Of a stretch of 64,000 nucleotides of DNA, positions 1-8,762 are shown piece by piece (the first letter of the stretch is position 1; every line of letters starts with the position of its first letter). The position numbers and the translations under genes were made by a program. The notes beneath the pieces are model-generated. The model made no database searches. It saw nothing but the letters and a program-made list of their open reading frames with translations, and was not told the DNA's origin. The stretch is taken from positions 3,534,001-3,598,000 of the forward strand of contig NZ_CP018076.1 of the NCBI RefSeq assembly GCF_001886735.1. The letters run 5' to 3'. Source of the stretch: Sulfitobacter alexandrii (GTDB lineage: Bacteria > Pseudomonadota > Alphaproteobacteria > Rhodobacterales > Rhodobacteraceae).

Positions 1-452
1 CCCCAGGTGAAAGGCATGTCGAGCGCGTTCCAGCACCCCACCATACCGGGTATCGCCGGCAGAACCTCCACCTCGGCCCGACCCTGCAACCGGGTGTGCA
101 GATGCATGAAGGAGCCGTAGAAGAAGGGGTCGCCCTCGCAAAGCACGACGACCTCGTGTTTCCGTGCGAGGTCCGCCAGACGGTCGGCCCACTCTGCATA
201 GAAATCCACGAGCAGCTTTCGATACTCCGCACTGTCAAAGCGCAGCTCGGTCGTGACCGGATACTCCATCGGATACTCGATGACGTCGTCTCGCAGCATG
301 TCCCGGACGATGGTCCGCGCCTGTCCCGCACGGCCCTTCTTGCGAAAGAACGCCAGGTGACGCGCGCCGCGGATCACGCGGTCCGACTTGACGCTCATGA
401 GTTCGGGGTCGCCGGGGCCGAGCCCGGCACAGATGATCCTGCCCATCGTCAT
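1..452 (-). CDS. cobI: Precorrin-2 C20-methyltransferase CobI (3' end outside window)
   Basis: SAM-dependent methylation of precorrin-2 at C20, an early step of corrin-ring synthesis in the cytoplasm. About 150 N-terminal codons are visible and the gene runs off the window start. The N-terminus has the tetrapyrrole-methylase glycine-rich loop GLGPGDPEL (residues 10-18). Further on comes the family motif LCEGDPFFYGS. The ATG overlaps the cobH stop by four bases (ATGA), which fixes the start and suggests translational coupling. It is the last visible gene of the cobalamin operon. Assignment as CobI rather than another tetrapyrrole methylase rests on the motif set and the neighbours cobH and cobG; confident. 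Confidence 0.9.
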   Translation of the reverse strand, partial: MTMGRIICAGLGPGDPELMSVKSDRVIRGARHLAFFRKKGRAGQARTIVRDMLRDDVIEYPMEYPVTTELRFDSAEYRKLLVDFYAEWADRLADLARKHEVVVLCEGDPFFYGSFMHLHTRLQGRAEVEVLPAIPGMVGCWNALDMPFTW

Positions 453-1078
453 TCCACCCTGCTGGCAAGCGCGTTGACCGCCGCCACCGTGATCGCCGAG
501 CCTCCCAGCCGGCCCTCCACGATCATTGACGGGACCGGAAGATCGGCCATCAGGGCGTCCTTGCTTTCCGCCGCGCCGATGAACCCCACGGGGCAGCCGA
601 TGATCGCGGCCGGCCGCGGGCACGCCGGATCTTCGAGCATGTTCAGCAGGTGGAACAGCGCGGTCGGCGCGTTCCCGATGGCGACCAGCGCGCCGGCCAG
701 ATGGGGCCGCCACAGTTCCAGCGCCGCGGCAGAACGGGTGTTCGCCATATCGGCGGCCAGGTCCGGCACGCGCGGATCGCGCAGGGTGCAGATCACCTCG
801 TTTTCACGCGGCAGCCGTTTGCGGGTGATGCCCTCGCTCACCATGTAGGCATCGCAGAGGATGGGGGCACCGTCCTCCAGCGCGGCCCGTGCCGCAATCG
901 CCATCCCCGGCGAGAAGCGCACGAACTGTTCCAGACCGACCATCCCGGCCGCATGAATCATCCGGACCGCGACGATCTCCTCCTCGGGCGTGAAGCGGGA
1001 CAGCGCGGCCTCGGACCGGATCGTGGCAAAGGACTGGCGGTAAATCTCCGCACCGTCTGTGATGTAGCTATGGGGCAT
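449..1078 (-). CDS. cobH: Precorrin-8X methylmutase CobH
   Basis: Catalyses the 1,5-methyl shift converting precorrin-8X to hydrogenobyrinic acid. The 209-residue length matches the family. The catalytic histidine is visible in MIHAAGM (His42, equivalent to His43 of characterised CobH). The C-terminal IIGCPVGFIGAAESK stretch is also diagnostic of the family. The ATG follows the cobG TGA with no intervening base, and the cobH stop overlaps cobI, so the three are translated from one message. The aerobic CobG next door indicates the CobH rather than the CbiC naming. Confidence 0.95.
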   Translation of the reverse strand: MPHSYITDGAEIYRQSFATIRSEAALSRFTPEEEIVAVRMIHAAGMVGLEQFVRFSPGMAIAARAALEDGAPILCDAYMVSEGITRKRLPRENEVICTLRDPRVPDLAADMANTRSAAALELWRPHLAGALVAIGNAPTALFHLLNMLEDPACPRPAAIIGCPVGFIGAAESKDALMADLPVPSMIVEGRLGGSAITVAAVNALASRVE

Positions 1079-2206
1079 TCAAATCGCCTTGATGATGTCT
1101 TCCGGGGAGAGCGCTCGGGCATCCGGTGCGTCTCCGGCGCAGCCCCGGCGAACCAGGTCGAACCCTTCCTTTGTCGCCGTCACGGTCAAAGGGGCGGGGC
1201 CGGCGTGCGCGCACCCCTTGGCACAACCCGACATGTGCAGGAAGCTGCCCGGGGGCACATGAGGCGCAAGCGTACGTGCCGTGGCGCGGGTGCGGGCCAG
1301 CCCCTGGGAACAGCGCGGTGCGCCGGTGCAGGCCACGACCCGCAGCAGCGGATCGTCCGGATCGGTGATCAGACCCCGGACTTTTGGCAGCCTGCGCGCG
1401 CTTTCGACCAGCAGCATGCGCCAGGGCGTCATCCGCAGACCGCCTTGCTTGGCAAGGCTGGCCAGCGTCTTGACCTCCAGTTGTCCGAAGGCGAGGCCGA
1501 CCATCGCACCCAGCGGCGTGAAACCCGGCCGCGGCGCATAGACCTGCCGCTGGCGCGGTACGATGAAACCGCCCGGCAGCGTGACACCCGAAGCCAGCAA
1601 CGCGGCCATTCGCTTGTGATCGCCACGGTTCTGCATGAACCATTCGACGAGGGCCATCGCTTCGGCCACCACCGTTTCCGACGCGACAGGCTTGCCCTTG
1701 TCGAAACCGTCGGCAACCAAAATCAATCCCCCGCCCGCGTCACGCTCCATCCTGACATCGGCCGACGCGGTCTGCAGGACCGGCACACGGCCCGTGTCGA
1801 CTGCGAACCCGAACTTGCCCGGTATCGGCGGCGCATCGGGCGAGGACAGCGCCACAGTCAGATCGGCGGCGAAACCGTCGGTCTCCTCTCCGGTCTGCCA
1901 GAACGGGGTCACCATCACGTTGCGACGGCCTTCGATCTCGGCGTCGGCATCCACGAGCGACATCGCCGCGAGGCCCCGGATCAATGGCTCGTGCATGTCT
2001 TCCCGAACGCCGCGGATCTGGATGTTGCCCCGGCTGGACAGATCGATGAGACCGTTCCCGTGGGCTGCCGCCAAGGTGGCGATACCGTCCGCCTGGGCAC
2101 GGCGCAGGCGCCCGTTGAAGGGACGCACACGCACCACAAGGCCGTCGCCGGACATCATCGGCCGAAGCGCACCGGGGCAGTAACCCTTGACCACCGGGGC
2201 GCTCAT
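1079..2206 (-). CDS. cobG: Precorrin-3B synthase CobG (aerobic pathway monooxygenase)
   Basis: O2-dependent ring contraction enzyme making precorrin-3B, diagnostic of the aerobic (late cobalt insertion) route. The product is 375 residues and resembles nitrite/sulfite reductases. It opens with GYCPGALRPMMSGDGL, typical of CobG. It has the Fe-S/siroheme-type cysteines C293-x5-C299 and C328-x3-C332 (CTGAPRC and SGCAKGC). The start was set at the ATG overlapping the cobN stop (ATGA); a longer open frame upstream only shadows cobN. The operon order cobN-cobG-cobH-cobI supports the call. Confidence 0.93.
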   Translation of the reverse strand: MSAPVVKGYCPGALRPMMSGDGLVVRVRPFNGRLRRAQADGIATLAAAHGNGLIDLSSRGNIQIRGVREDMHEPLIRGLAAMSLVDADAEIEGRRNVMVTPFWQTGEETDGFAADLTVALSSPDAPPIPGKFGFAVDTGRVPVLQTASADVRMERDAGGGLILVADGFDKGKPVASETVVAEAMALVEWFMQNRGDHKRMAALLASGVTLPGGFIVPRQRQVYAPRPGFTPLGAMVGLAFGQLEVKTLASLAKQGGLRMTPWRMLLVESARRLPKVRGLITDPDDPLLRVVACTGAPRCSQGLARTRATARTLAPHVPPGSFLHMSGCAKGCAHAGPAPLTVTATKEGFDLVRRGCAGDAPDARALSPEDIIKAI

Positions 2207-5200
2207 TCGGCGGCATCCATCTGGGCCGAGATGGAGTTGCGCCGCGTCACCCACAGGCCGGCATCCCGCAGCGCCGCGAAACGTGCGCGCATTTCCTCGA
2301 GTGCCTTTGGATTTTCGCGTTCCATAAACTCCACCAGATCGTCCCGGCCCAGCGTCGCATCGAAATATAGGTCGAAAAGATGCGCAGGCACGGCCCGCGT
2401 CAGATGCGCGAAGGCGGCCAGATTGTCCAGCGTTGCGGTGACTTCGGCCGCGCCCCTGAAGCCGTGGCGCATCATGCCGCTGGCCCAGTCGGGATTCGCC
2501 GCGCGCGCGCGGACCACGCGGGCGATCTCCTCTGCCATGGTGCGGGCACGCGGCGCGCCGATGACGGTGCTGTCTACATGGTACAGGGCAGGCTTCGACA
2601 CGCCCAGATGGGCCATCGCGGCGGCAAAGCCGCCCTCGTGGCTGGCATAGTCGGACGCGAGCAGCACGTCGCTTTCCATCAGGTCCTGCACATGGGCAAA
2701 ACCATCCGCCCCCTGAAGCCGCGTTTCCAGCGCGGCACGGTCCTGATGCGCTTCGCCCTTTGCGTCGATCGCCCATTCGGAAGCCTTCAGCCACGCCTCT
2801 CCGGCGGCGGCGCGGCCCGCGTCGGAATAGTCGAGCATCGCTGCTTCCATGTTCATGCCGTAGAGGCCGGGCTTGGGCCCGAAGACGCGCGGCGTGCGGG
2901 TCAGGTAGGGGTTCATGTCGGGCGCTTCCGCGCGTTCCGCCAGCGCGGCGGACCCCGCCTCGAACAGTTGTGACAGGCCGGGGAAAACGTCGCGGAAAAG
3001 GCCGGAGACCCTCAGCGTGACATCGATGCGCGGCCGATCCAGCATGGTGAGCGGAAGTATCTCGAAACCGGATACCCGCTCGGACCCGGTGTCCCATTTC
3101 GGCGAAAGGCCGGCCAAGTGCATCGCCATCGCGACTTCCTCGCCCGCCGTCCGCATGGTTGCCGAGCCCCAGAGATCGACCACCAGACCGCGCGGATAGT
3201 CGCCCTGATCCTGCAGGTGCCGGCGGATCAGTTCCTCGGCCAGCTTGACGCCCTGCGCATGGGCGGCGCGGGTCGGGACACTGCGGGGGTCCACGGCGTA
3301 AAGGTTACGGCCCGTGGGCAGCACGTCCGAGCGTCCGCGGTAAGGAGAGCCCGATGGCCCCGAGGCCACGCGCCTGCCGTCCAGCGCCGTCAGCAGGCCG
3401 GCGGTCTCGCCTTCGCCCAAGCCGAAGACATGCAGGCCGTCGCCGTACTGGCTTTCCTTGATGTCGCAGACGAAGCGGTCGATCCGGGTGATCGCCTCGG
3501 CAGCGCTGGTCGCCTCGTCGATGCCGAGGTCATTTTCCACACCCGCCGCCCGGGCTTCGGACCGGATCGTTTCGATCAGCCGATCGCGGCGGGCTGGGTC
3601 CAGCCCGTCCGCTGTCGAGTATTCGTCGAGCAGACGTTCGAGTTGCAACAGCGCCGACGGAGTTTCGCTTTCCTTCATTGGCGGCGGCAGATGGCCCAGC
3701 GTCACCGCACCGATGCGCCGCTTGGCCTGCGCCGCTTCGCCCGGATCGTTGACGATGAAGGGATAGATCACCGGCAGGGGGCCGGTCAGCGCTTCGGGCC
3801 AACACTCACCCGAAAGCGCGACTGCCTTTCCTGGCAGCCACTCCAGCGTGCCGTGCGCGCCGACATGCACCAGCGCATCAAGCCCGAGCGACCGCAGCCA
3901 GAGATAGAACGCCACGTAGGAATGACGCGGAACGCGGGCAAGATCATGGTAGTCGGTATCGCGTGCCGCGATACTGCCCCGCTCCGGTTGAAGCGCCACC
4001 AGCGCGTTGCCGCATCGAAGCGCCGGAAAGTGAAGAGCTCCGTCGCGGTACAGGGGGTCATGCTCCAACGGGCCCCAGGCGGTATCCAGATCGTTCAGCA
4101 GCGTTTCGGGAAGATCGGCCAGAGCGGCCGCATAATCATCGACGGACCACGAGATGGTGCTGTTGGCGAGGGACTGCCCGAAACCTGTAGAAGCTTCCAC
4201 GGCATAGCCCGCATCGATCAGCGCCGGCAGCATCGCCTCGACCGAAGCCAGCGCGTCCAACCCCACCGCGTGGGCGATCTGGTCCGCCCGTCCGGGATAG
4301 GTTGACAGTACGATTGCCAGTTTGCGGTCCTGCACGGGGGTCCGCGCCAGACTGTGCCAGCCTGCCACACGGTCCACCACCGCCCTGATCCGATCCGCAT
4401 CCGCGCGATGGGCAAAGCGGGCGTATTGCAGGTGCGGATCTTTCTTTTCAGGTGCCTTGAAGCTGACCACACCGGCGAACAGGCGCCCGTCCACTTCGGG
4501 CAGGACCACGTGCATGGCCAGATCGGCGGGCGACAGGCCACGCTCCGCCTCGGCCCATTCCTTGCGCCGGGCGGTGGACAGCGCAACCTGGAATACCGGG
4601 CACCCTGTTCCGTCCAGCGGAGATGTCCCGTCTTCCCCCCGCCCGGAAAAAGCCGTGGCATTCACGATGGCGCAGGGTGACAGCCGGCGCAGCGTATCGG
4701 ACAGGAACGCGCGTGCGCCGTCGGTCTTGAGCGACGGCACGAACAGGCCGACGACGGTAAAGCCGCGGTCGCGCAGGGCGGCGATCAGCGCGTCGACCGG
4801 GGCCGTGTCGGCGGCGGTCAGGTAGCTGCGGTAGAACGTCACCGCGACCACATCGCCGGCTGCATCGGCAAAGGGGATCACCCCCTTGTCGGGATCGTAA
4901 AAGCCACAGTCCGGCACGGTCTTGGACCCTGCGACCGGACCGGCATAGAACCCGGCGGCCAGGGCGAGCTGCGCCAGCGCCGCCTGCGCGGCAACTGCGC
5001 CCCCCGCATCACACAGGTGCGACAACCGACGCAGGGTCGAGACCGGCAAAGTCGAATGCGCATCAAGCGCCGGGTCCTCGCGCCCGTCCGCTGGCAGGAT
5101 CGCCAGCGCGATGTTGTTGCGGCGGGCAAAATCCTGAACCTGCATGACGCCGTAGGGCCAGTAATTCTCGCCTCCGATCAGCCGGATCAGGATCCCTTTC

Positions 5201-5445
5201 GCGCCGGTCAGCGTCTGCTCGACGTAATTGTCCACCGACGCCGGATGTCTCAGGGCGACAAGATTGCACAGCCGCAGCGTGGGCAATTTCCCCTCCGGCC
5301 CGCCGCCGCGATGCCAGCCCGCCGCGAAGGCGCCGAGGTCACTGTCGGAAAACGACAGCACCACGAGGTCCGCAGGCGTCTGCCCCGGATCGAAAGGTGT
5401 GTCGCTGTCCTCGAGGCCATGGCTTTCGCGAAAGACGACGTGCAT
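2203..5445 (-). CDS. cobN: Cobaltochelatase large subunit CobN
   Basis: ATP-dependent insertion of cobalt into hydrogenobyrinic acid a,c-diamide, acting with CobS and CobT, which are not in this window. The 1080 residues are slightly short for a family usually near 1100-1280. CobN/magnesium-chelatase H motifs are present: VGAHGTLEWLPGK in the central part and LPTGRNLYAVDP, followed by VVDLWGSATMRTAGEE, in the C-terminal half. The ATG lies four bases after the cobW stop. Co-transcription with cobalt uptake genes places cobalt supply and insertion under one B12-responsive leader. Confidence 0.96.
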   Translation of the reverse strand: MHVVFRESHGLEDSDTPFDPGQTPADLVVLSFSDSDLGAFAAGWHRGGGPEGKLPTLRLCNLVALRHPASVDNYVEQTLTGAKGILIRLIGGENYWPYGVMQVQDFARRNNIALAILPADGREDPALDAHSTLPVSTLRRLSHLCDAGGAVAAQAALAQLALAAGFYAGPVAGSKTVPDCGFYDPDKGVIPFADAAGDVVAVTFYRSYLTAADTAPVDALIAALRDRGFTVVGLFVPSLKTDGARAFLSDTLRRLSPCAIVNATAFSGRGEDGTSPLDGTGCPVFQVALSTARRKEWAEAERGLSPADLAMHVVLPEVDGRLFAGVVSFKAPEKKDPHLQYARFAHRADADRIRAVVDRVAGWHSLARTPVQDRKLAIVLSTYPGRADQIAHAVGLDALASVEAMLPALIDAGYAVEASTGFGQSLANSTISWSVDDYAAALADLPETLLNDLDTAWGPLEHDPLYRDGALHFPALRCGNALVALQPERGSIAARDTDYHDLARVPRHSYVAFYLWLRSLGLDALVHVGAHGTLEWLPGKAVALSGECWPEALTGPLPVIYPFIVNDPGEAAQAKRRIGAVTLGHLPPPMKESETPSALLQLERLLDEYSTADGLDPARRDRLIETIRSEARAAGVENDLGIDEATSAAEAITRIDRFVCDIKESQYGDGLHVFGLGEGETAGLLTALDGRRVASGPSGSPYRGRSDVLPTGRNLYAVDPRSVPTRAAHAQGVKLAEELIRRHLQDQGDYPRGLVVDLWGSATMRTAGEEVAMAMHLAGLSPKWDTGSERVSGFEILPLTMLDRPRIDVTLRVSGLFRDVFPGLSQLFEAGSAALAERAEAPDMNPYLTRTPRVFGPKPGLYGMNMEAAMLDYSDAGRAAAGEAWLKASEWAIDAKGEAHQDRAALETRLQGADGFAHVQDLMESDVLLASDYASHEGGFAAAMAHLGVSKPALYHVDSTVIGAPRARTMAEEIARVVRARAANPDWASGMMRHGFRGAAEVTATLDNLAAFAHLTRAVPAHLFDLYFDATLGRDDLVEFMERENPKALEEMRARFAALRDAGLWVTRRNSISAQMDAAE

Positions 5446-5449
5446 GGCG

Positions 5450-6484
5450 TCAGGCCCCCAGAACGCCCCGGATGGCGGCGGCGTCGATGTGGTCGTGCTC
5501 CGCGATCACCACCAGGTGACCCTGCCGGGCATCGGCACCCCATGGACGGTCGAACTGCTGCCTCACCCGCGCACCGACCGCCTGCACAAGCAGCCGCATC
5601 GGCTTTCCCTTGACCGCGACATAGCCTTTCACGCGCAGGATATGCTGCTCCGTCGCCAGTTTTTCGATCGCGGAAACCAACGTATCGACATCTTCGACTT
5701 CGGGCATCGGCACGACGATGGTTTCGAAATCGTCGTGTTCATGATCGTCCGCGCCGTCGTGGTGCGATGGGCGCGCGGCAAGGTCGTCTTCGGCAGCGGC
5801 GTTGAGCCCCAGAACAACCTTGGGGTCGATCACCCCCTCGGTCATCGGAAGTATCCGGATGGGTCGGGGGCTTTCCGCTTCGATGATCTCTCGCGCCCGG
5901 GCCAGACCCTCTTCGCCCGCAAGATCGGCCTTGGACATGAGGATGATGTCAGCGCAGGAAATCTGGTCTTCGAACACTTCGGAAAGCGGTGTCTCGTGGT
6001 CGAGGCTGTCGTCGGCCTTGCGCTGCGCATCGACGGCAGCTTCGTCCGCAGCGAAACGGCCCGCGGCCACGGCCTCGGCATCGGCCAGCGCAATCACGCC
6101 GTCGACGGTGATCCGCGAGCGGATCGCGGGCCAATCGAAGGCTTTGAGCAGCGGCTTGGGCAGGGCCAGCCCGGATGTTTCGATCAGGATGTGGTCAGGG
6201 CGCGTCGGCAGCGCCATCAGGGCTTCGATCGTCGGGATGAAGTCGTCAGCCACGGTGCAGCAGATGCAGCCGTTCGCAAGCTCGACGATATTCTCCTCGG
6301 GGCAATCGGGAATCGCGCAGGATTTCAGGATGTCGCCATCGACGCCCACGGTCCCGAACTCGTTCACGAGCACGGCCAGACGACGGCCACCTGCGTTGGT
6401 CATCAGGTGGCGGATCAGGGTGGTCTTGCCGGCCCCCAGGAATCCAGTGATCACTGTAACCGGAATCTTGCTCAGATCGTTCAT
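5450..6484 (-). CDS. cobW: CobW, G3E-family GTPase metallochaperone
   Basis: Zn/Co-handling GTPase chaperone thought to deliver cobalt to the CobNST chelatase. It is 344 residues. The P-loop is GFLGAGKTT (residues 14-22) and the metal-binding CxCC motif is NGCICC (Cys72, 74, 75). A His/Asp-rich linker HHDGADDHEHDD lies around residue 255, followed by the CobW C-terminal domain. The start chosen is the ATG overlapping the upstream DUF1636 stop (ATGA), giving MNDLSKIPVTVITG directly before the P-loop as usual. Its position between the cobalt importer and cobN fits its role. Confidence 0.95.
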   Translation of the reverse strand: MNDLSKIPVTVITGFLGAGKTTLIRHLMTNAGGRRLAVLVNEFGTVGVDGDILKSCAIPDCPEENIVELANGCICCTVADDFIPTIEALMALPTRPDHILIETSGLALPKPLLKAFDWPAIRSRITVDGVIALADAEAVAAGRFAADEAAVDAQRKADDSLDHETPLSEVFEDQISCADIILMSKADLAGEEGLARAREIIEAESPRPIRILPMTEGVIDPKVVLGLNAAAEDDLAARPSHHDGADDHEHDDFETIVVPMPEVEDVDTLVSAIEKLATEQHILRVKGYVAVKGKPMRLLVQAVGARVRQQFDRPWGADARQGHLVVIAEHDHIDAAAIRGVLGA

Positions 6485-6855
6485 TCGGCGGCCTCCATAG
6501 GCAGGGAAAGGGGGGGAACACGCGCAAGGCTCTGCTTGCGGAAGATCACGGGCCGCTCGCGCCAGGGCACCAGCCCGTCGGACGTCGCGGCATAGGCGGT
6601 GGCGCCGGCCAGGATGTCGGGAGCGTCGGCCACGGAAAGCCGACCGTAGACATAGGTCCATTTACCCGGCTCGGACAGCGCGACGGCAGCGCCTTGGCTG
6701 CAGGCGGAAAGACAGGCCACGCCGACGATCTCGACACCCTCGGGCGCGCCCGCGTCGGTCAGCGCGGCGTGCAGAAGGGCGCCGGGGCGCGGCGCGTCTT
6801 CCTCCAGAACCTCGCCCGCTCGGCAGGTGGTGCAGACATAAAGCGTGGCGGTCAT
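6481..6855 (-). CDS. DUF1636-family metal/Fe-S-type small protein
   Basis: The protein has 124 residues and unknown biochemical function. Four cysteines, C8-x2-C11 and C48-x3-C52 (YVCTTC and VACLSAC), resemble the ligand set of thioredoxin-like [2Fe-2S] ferredoxins, so metal or cluster binding is inferred. The family is known from cobalamin gene neighbourhoods. The ATG overlaps the stop of the His-rich gene upstream, and its own stop overlaps cobW, which fixes both ends. A role as redox partner (for example to CobG) or in cobalt handling is possible but not shown by sequence. Confidence 0.75.
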   Translation of the reverse strand: MTATLYVCTTCRAGEVLEEDAPRPGALLHAALTDAGAPEGVEIVGVACLSACSQGAAVALSEPGKWTYVYGRLSVADAPDILAGATAYAATSDGLVPWRERPVIFRKQSLARVPPLSLPMEAAE

Positions 6856-7349
6856 TGCACATCCACCCTCGTGATCGCCGAAACGGGCTTCCCGCCAACG
6901 ACCAGCGGATGGTGATCGTTGCTGTTCAGGGTCACTTCTATGTCGACATTGCCCTCCGGCAGACCATCGAGATGGGTCCACGCGCCGTAGATACGCCCCA
7001 GCTTGACCCCGTTCGCATAGACATGGGCATGGCCCTGGCCGGGCCGATGGTCGCGGCTGGCGTTTTCCGGCGAGAATTCGAAGTTCTCGACCATGACATG
7101 CAGGTTGTAGCCCGCCATCGGGTCGGGGGTGACCGCGATCCGAACCTCCGGCGCGTTCTCTGCCGAAAGCTCTATCGGGGTTTCATGCTGCGCCGCGTGA
7201 TCGCCGCTGTCGTGGGCCATGCCTGCATGATGCGCCGGATCGGCGTGGTCATGACCGTCGAAGGTGATCCCGTTGCCCGCCGCGAAGGCAAAGCCGAGAC
7301 CGCCGCCGAAGATCAGCCCGATAACGAAAAGTGCAAGCGTCCTGTTCAT
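6852..7349 (-). CDS. His-rich membrane-anchored periplasmic protein of the cobalt-uptake operon
   Basis: The protein is 165 residues. One hydrophobic N-terminal segment (about 5-24) acts as an uncleaved anchor or signal peptide. A His/Asp-rich stretch follows (about 33-56, with HDHAD, AHHAG and HAAQH). A beta-type periplasmic domain then carries GYNLHVMVENF and GHAHVYANG. The start is the ATG seven bases after the cbtA stop, before the hydrophobic segment. The histidine cluster and the location between cbtA and DUF1636/cobW suggest periplasmic cobalt capture for CbtAB; this is inference from context. I do not recognise a named family with certainty. Confidence 0.7.
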   Translation of the reverse strand: MNRTLALFVIGLIFGGGLGFAFAAGNGITFDGHDHADPAHHAGMAHDSGDHAAQHETPIELSAENAPEVRIAVTPDPMAGYNLHVMVENFEFSPENASRDHRPGQGHAHVYANGVKLGRIYGAWTHLDGLPEGNVDIEVTLNSNDHHPLVVGGKPVSAITRVDVQ

Positions 7350-7356
7350 CGCGCCC

Positions 7357-8049
7357 TCATGCCGCCTGCGCGGCATGTTCCCCTTCGCGCTGCCAGAAGT
7401 AGCCCGCGAAGGAACCGAGCAGCACCCACGCCGCCAGACCGATGCCCAGCGCCCGTGCGGCGAAAAGCGCACCGATCTCGGTCGGGACGGGGCCGGTAAA
7501 GGTCTCCGGCTCGGGCGCGCCGATCAGGTGCGGCGCCGCGAGAAGCAAGGCCGCAGCGCCCCATGCCGCCCAGTTCTGCCCGAAGGCCAGAAGCCAGAGC
7601 GCTATGCAGGCGCTGATCGCGGTGCCGAACCACCAGATTTGCCGAAGCGTCACGTCGGCGGCGGCTACGCCCGGCACCTCCGGGGCGAGGGAGAAACCGG
7701 GCGCCAGATGGAAAGCCACGAAACCGGCAACCCCCCAGAGGATACCCCAACGCCCGTCGATCCGCGCGCCACGATCCTCGCCAAAGCTCATCGCGGCCAC
7801 GAGAATCAACGCGTAGCCGGTGTAGGTCAGCATGGTGAAAATCACGCTCAGCCCGTCCCGCATCAGGTCGAAGCCCGGCAGGGCCGGATGGGCGCTGACC
7901 GCCTCGGCGCCAAAATGCACCAGTTCGCCGCTCTCGTAGAGCTCGGCATGCAGCAGCACCGGCTGCACGAACATCAACTGGAGCAGGCCGATGATCGCAC
8001 CCGAAAGCGCACCGGCGAAAAGAGCGGAAATCAGAAACCGTGACGTCAT
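7357..8049 (-). CDS. cbtA: CbtA-family cobalt transporter subunit
   Basis: Predicted inner-membrane cobalt importer of 230 residues with about five hydrophobic segments. The N-terminal segment is LISALFAGALSGAIIGLL. Internal segments follow AAMSFGEDRGARIDG, a loop typical of CbtA. The start is set at MTSRFL because an AGGA Shine-Dalgarno lies seven bases upstream of that ATG. The family is normally paired with CbtB and controlled by B12 riboswitches, exactly the arrangement here. Cobalt specificity is inferred from that context. Confidence 0.88.
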   Translation of the reverse strand: MTSRFLISALFAGALSGAIIGLLQLMFVQPVLLHAELYESGELVHFGAEAVSAHPALPGFDLMRDGLSVIFTMLTYTGYALILVAAMSFGEDRGARIDGRWGILWGVAGFVAFHLAPGFSLAPEVPGVAAADVTLRQIWWFGTAISACIALWLLAFGQNWAAWGAAALLLAAPHLIGAPEPETFTGPVPTEIGALFAARALGIGLAAWVLLGSFAGYFWQREGEHAAQAA

Positions 8050-8188
8050 GACGAGTCCTATAAATCTTTGCAGGCAACGCGACGACATCCCATCAATACG
8101 AACACGCCGCCGGATTACGGCAGCGTTCTAGGCTGATAGACGGGTCGGTCCGCGTTGCGTTTCTTGCCACCGGGCCGTGCTTGGGTCA

Positions 8189-8209
8189 GCGCAAGGCGTC
8201 GCTTTGCGC
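8189..8209 (-). terminator. Weak intercistronic stem-loop between cbtB and cbtA
   Basis: GCGCAA and TTGCGC arms enclose a nine-base GC-rich loop about 22 nt downstream of the cbtB stop. There is no following T run, so this would at most attenuate or protect RNA. The cbtB-cbtA spacer is 182 nt, long for this otherwise tightly packed operon. Confidence 0.3.
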
Positions 8210-8231
8210 CGGTCCCTCGCGGCCTTGCGGA

Positions 8232-8399
8232 TCAGTGGCAGGGAAAACCTGTCGCATGGCGCACGTCATGCGCGGCATCATGCAGCGCGGCGGCCTGTAC
8301 GTGCCCGGTCAGCGTGATCAGCGCGATGCCCAGCGCGGCGGCGAACACCGCGGGAACGAAGCGGCTGGCGCTCAGCGACTTGGCGGTCAATGTGGTCAT
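8232..8399 (-). CDS. cbtB: CbtB-family cobalt transporter subunit
   Basis: A 55-residue protein with a single transmembrane segment (about 14-33) and a C-terminal histidine motif HDAAHDVRHATGFPCH. This short HD...RH..GFPCH ending is the hallmark of CbtB. The start is at MTTLTAK, preceded by the strong Shine-Dalgarno AAGGAGAA seven to eight bases upstream; a longer frame upstream would run into the riboswitch. It is the first gene after the cobalamin riboswitch. It probably supplies the periplasmic metal ligand for CbtA. Confidence 0.9.
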   Translation of the reverse strand: MTTLTAKSLSASRFVPAVFAAALGIALITLTGHVQAAALHDAAHDVRHATGFPCH

Positions 8400-8444
8400 G
8401 GTCTTCTCCTTACCGTCACACCCGACGGCCCGTTTGCGTTTCAC

Positions 8445-8640
8445 ATGCCTGGCAGGTCTCCTGGCTCGCGAGTCGATGCCCTTGCCCGCCTTCCCTGACC
8501 GGATGGTCAAGTGGCACGTTGGACAAGGGCTCTCCGCTTACAGTCGCGGGGGCGGCTTCCGCTTCGGACCGGCTGGCCCTTACGGAATTCCCTGTTCGGT
8601 TCCACACCCGATCGGGCGCTTTCGGGAACACCAAGCCGGA
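8445..8640 (-). promoter_or_regulatory. Cobalamin (AdoCbl) riboswitch
   Basis: On the minus strand the leader of cbtB contains, in order, AACAGGGAATTCCG, GCCGCCCCCGCGACTG with TAAGCGGAGAGCCC, and the B12-box end GAGCCAGGAGACCTGCC (about 8449-8467). These match the conserved core and B12 box of cobalamin riboswitches in sequence and spacing. The aptamer ends about 50 bases before the cbtB ATG, so control could be by ribosome-site masking. No clear intrinsic terminator with a T tract is visible after it. It would repress the cbtB-to-cobI operon when B12 is abundant. Confidence 0.95.
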
Positions 8641-8642
8641 TC

Positions 8643-8671
8643 AATGTCGCATTTCACCCGTTTCAAGGCAA
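8643..8671 (-). promoter_or_regulatory. Candidate sigma-70 promoter of the cobalt/cobalamin operon
   Basis: On the minus strand TTGCCT and GACATT are separated by 17 bases. The predicted transcription start falls right at the 5' edge of the riboswitch core. The -35 matches the consensus TTG and the -10 matches at A2, A4 and T6. The position is persuasive; the sequence match is modest. Confidence 0.4.
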
Positions 8672-8762
8672 GGCTCATTCACGACCGGTCATGCTTCAAA
8701 TGCGCAGCGCGCGCCTTAACAGACAGTCGGGAGATCGGCGGATCGGACAAAACCGGCGCAAT

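Noticed and set aside
650-2650. 666-codon open frame on the plus strand across cobH, cobG and cobN
   Set aside because: It is antisense to three genes with clear motifs and has His/Arg/Gln-rich composition typical of high-GC shadow frames.
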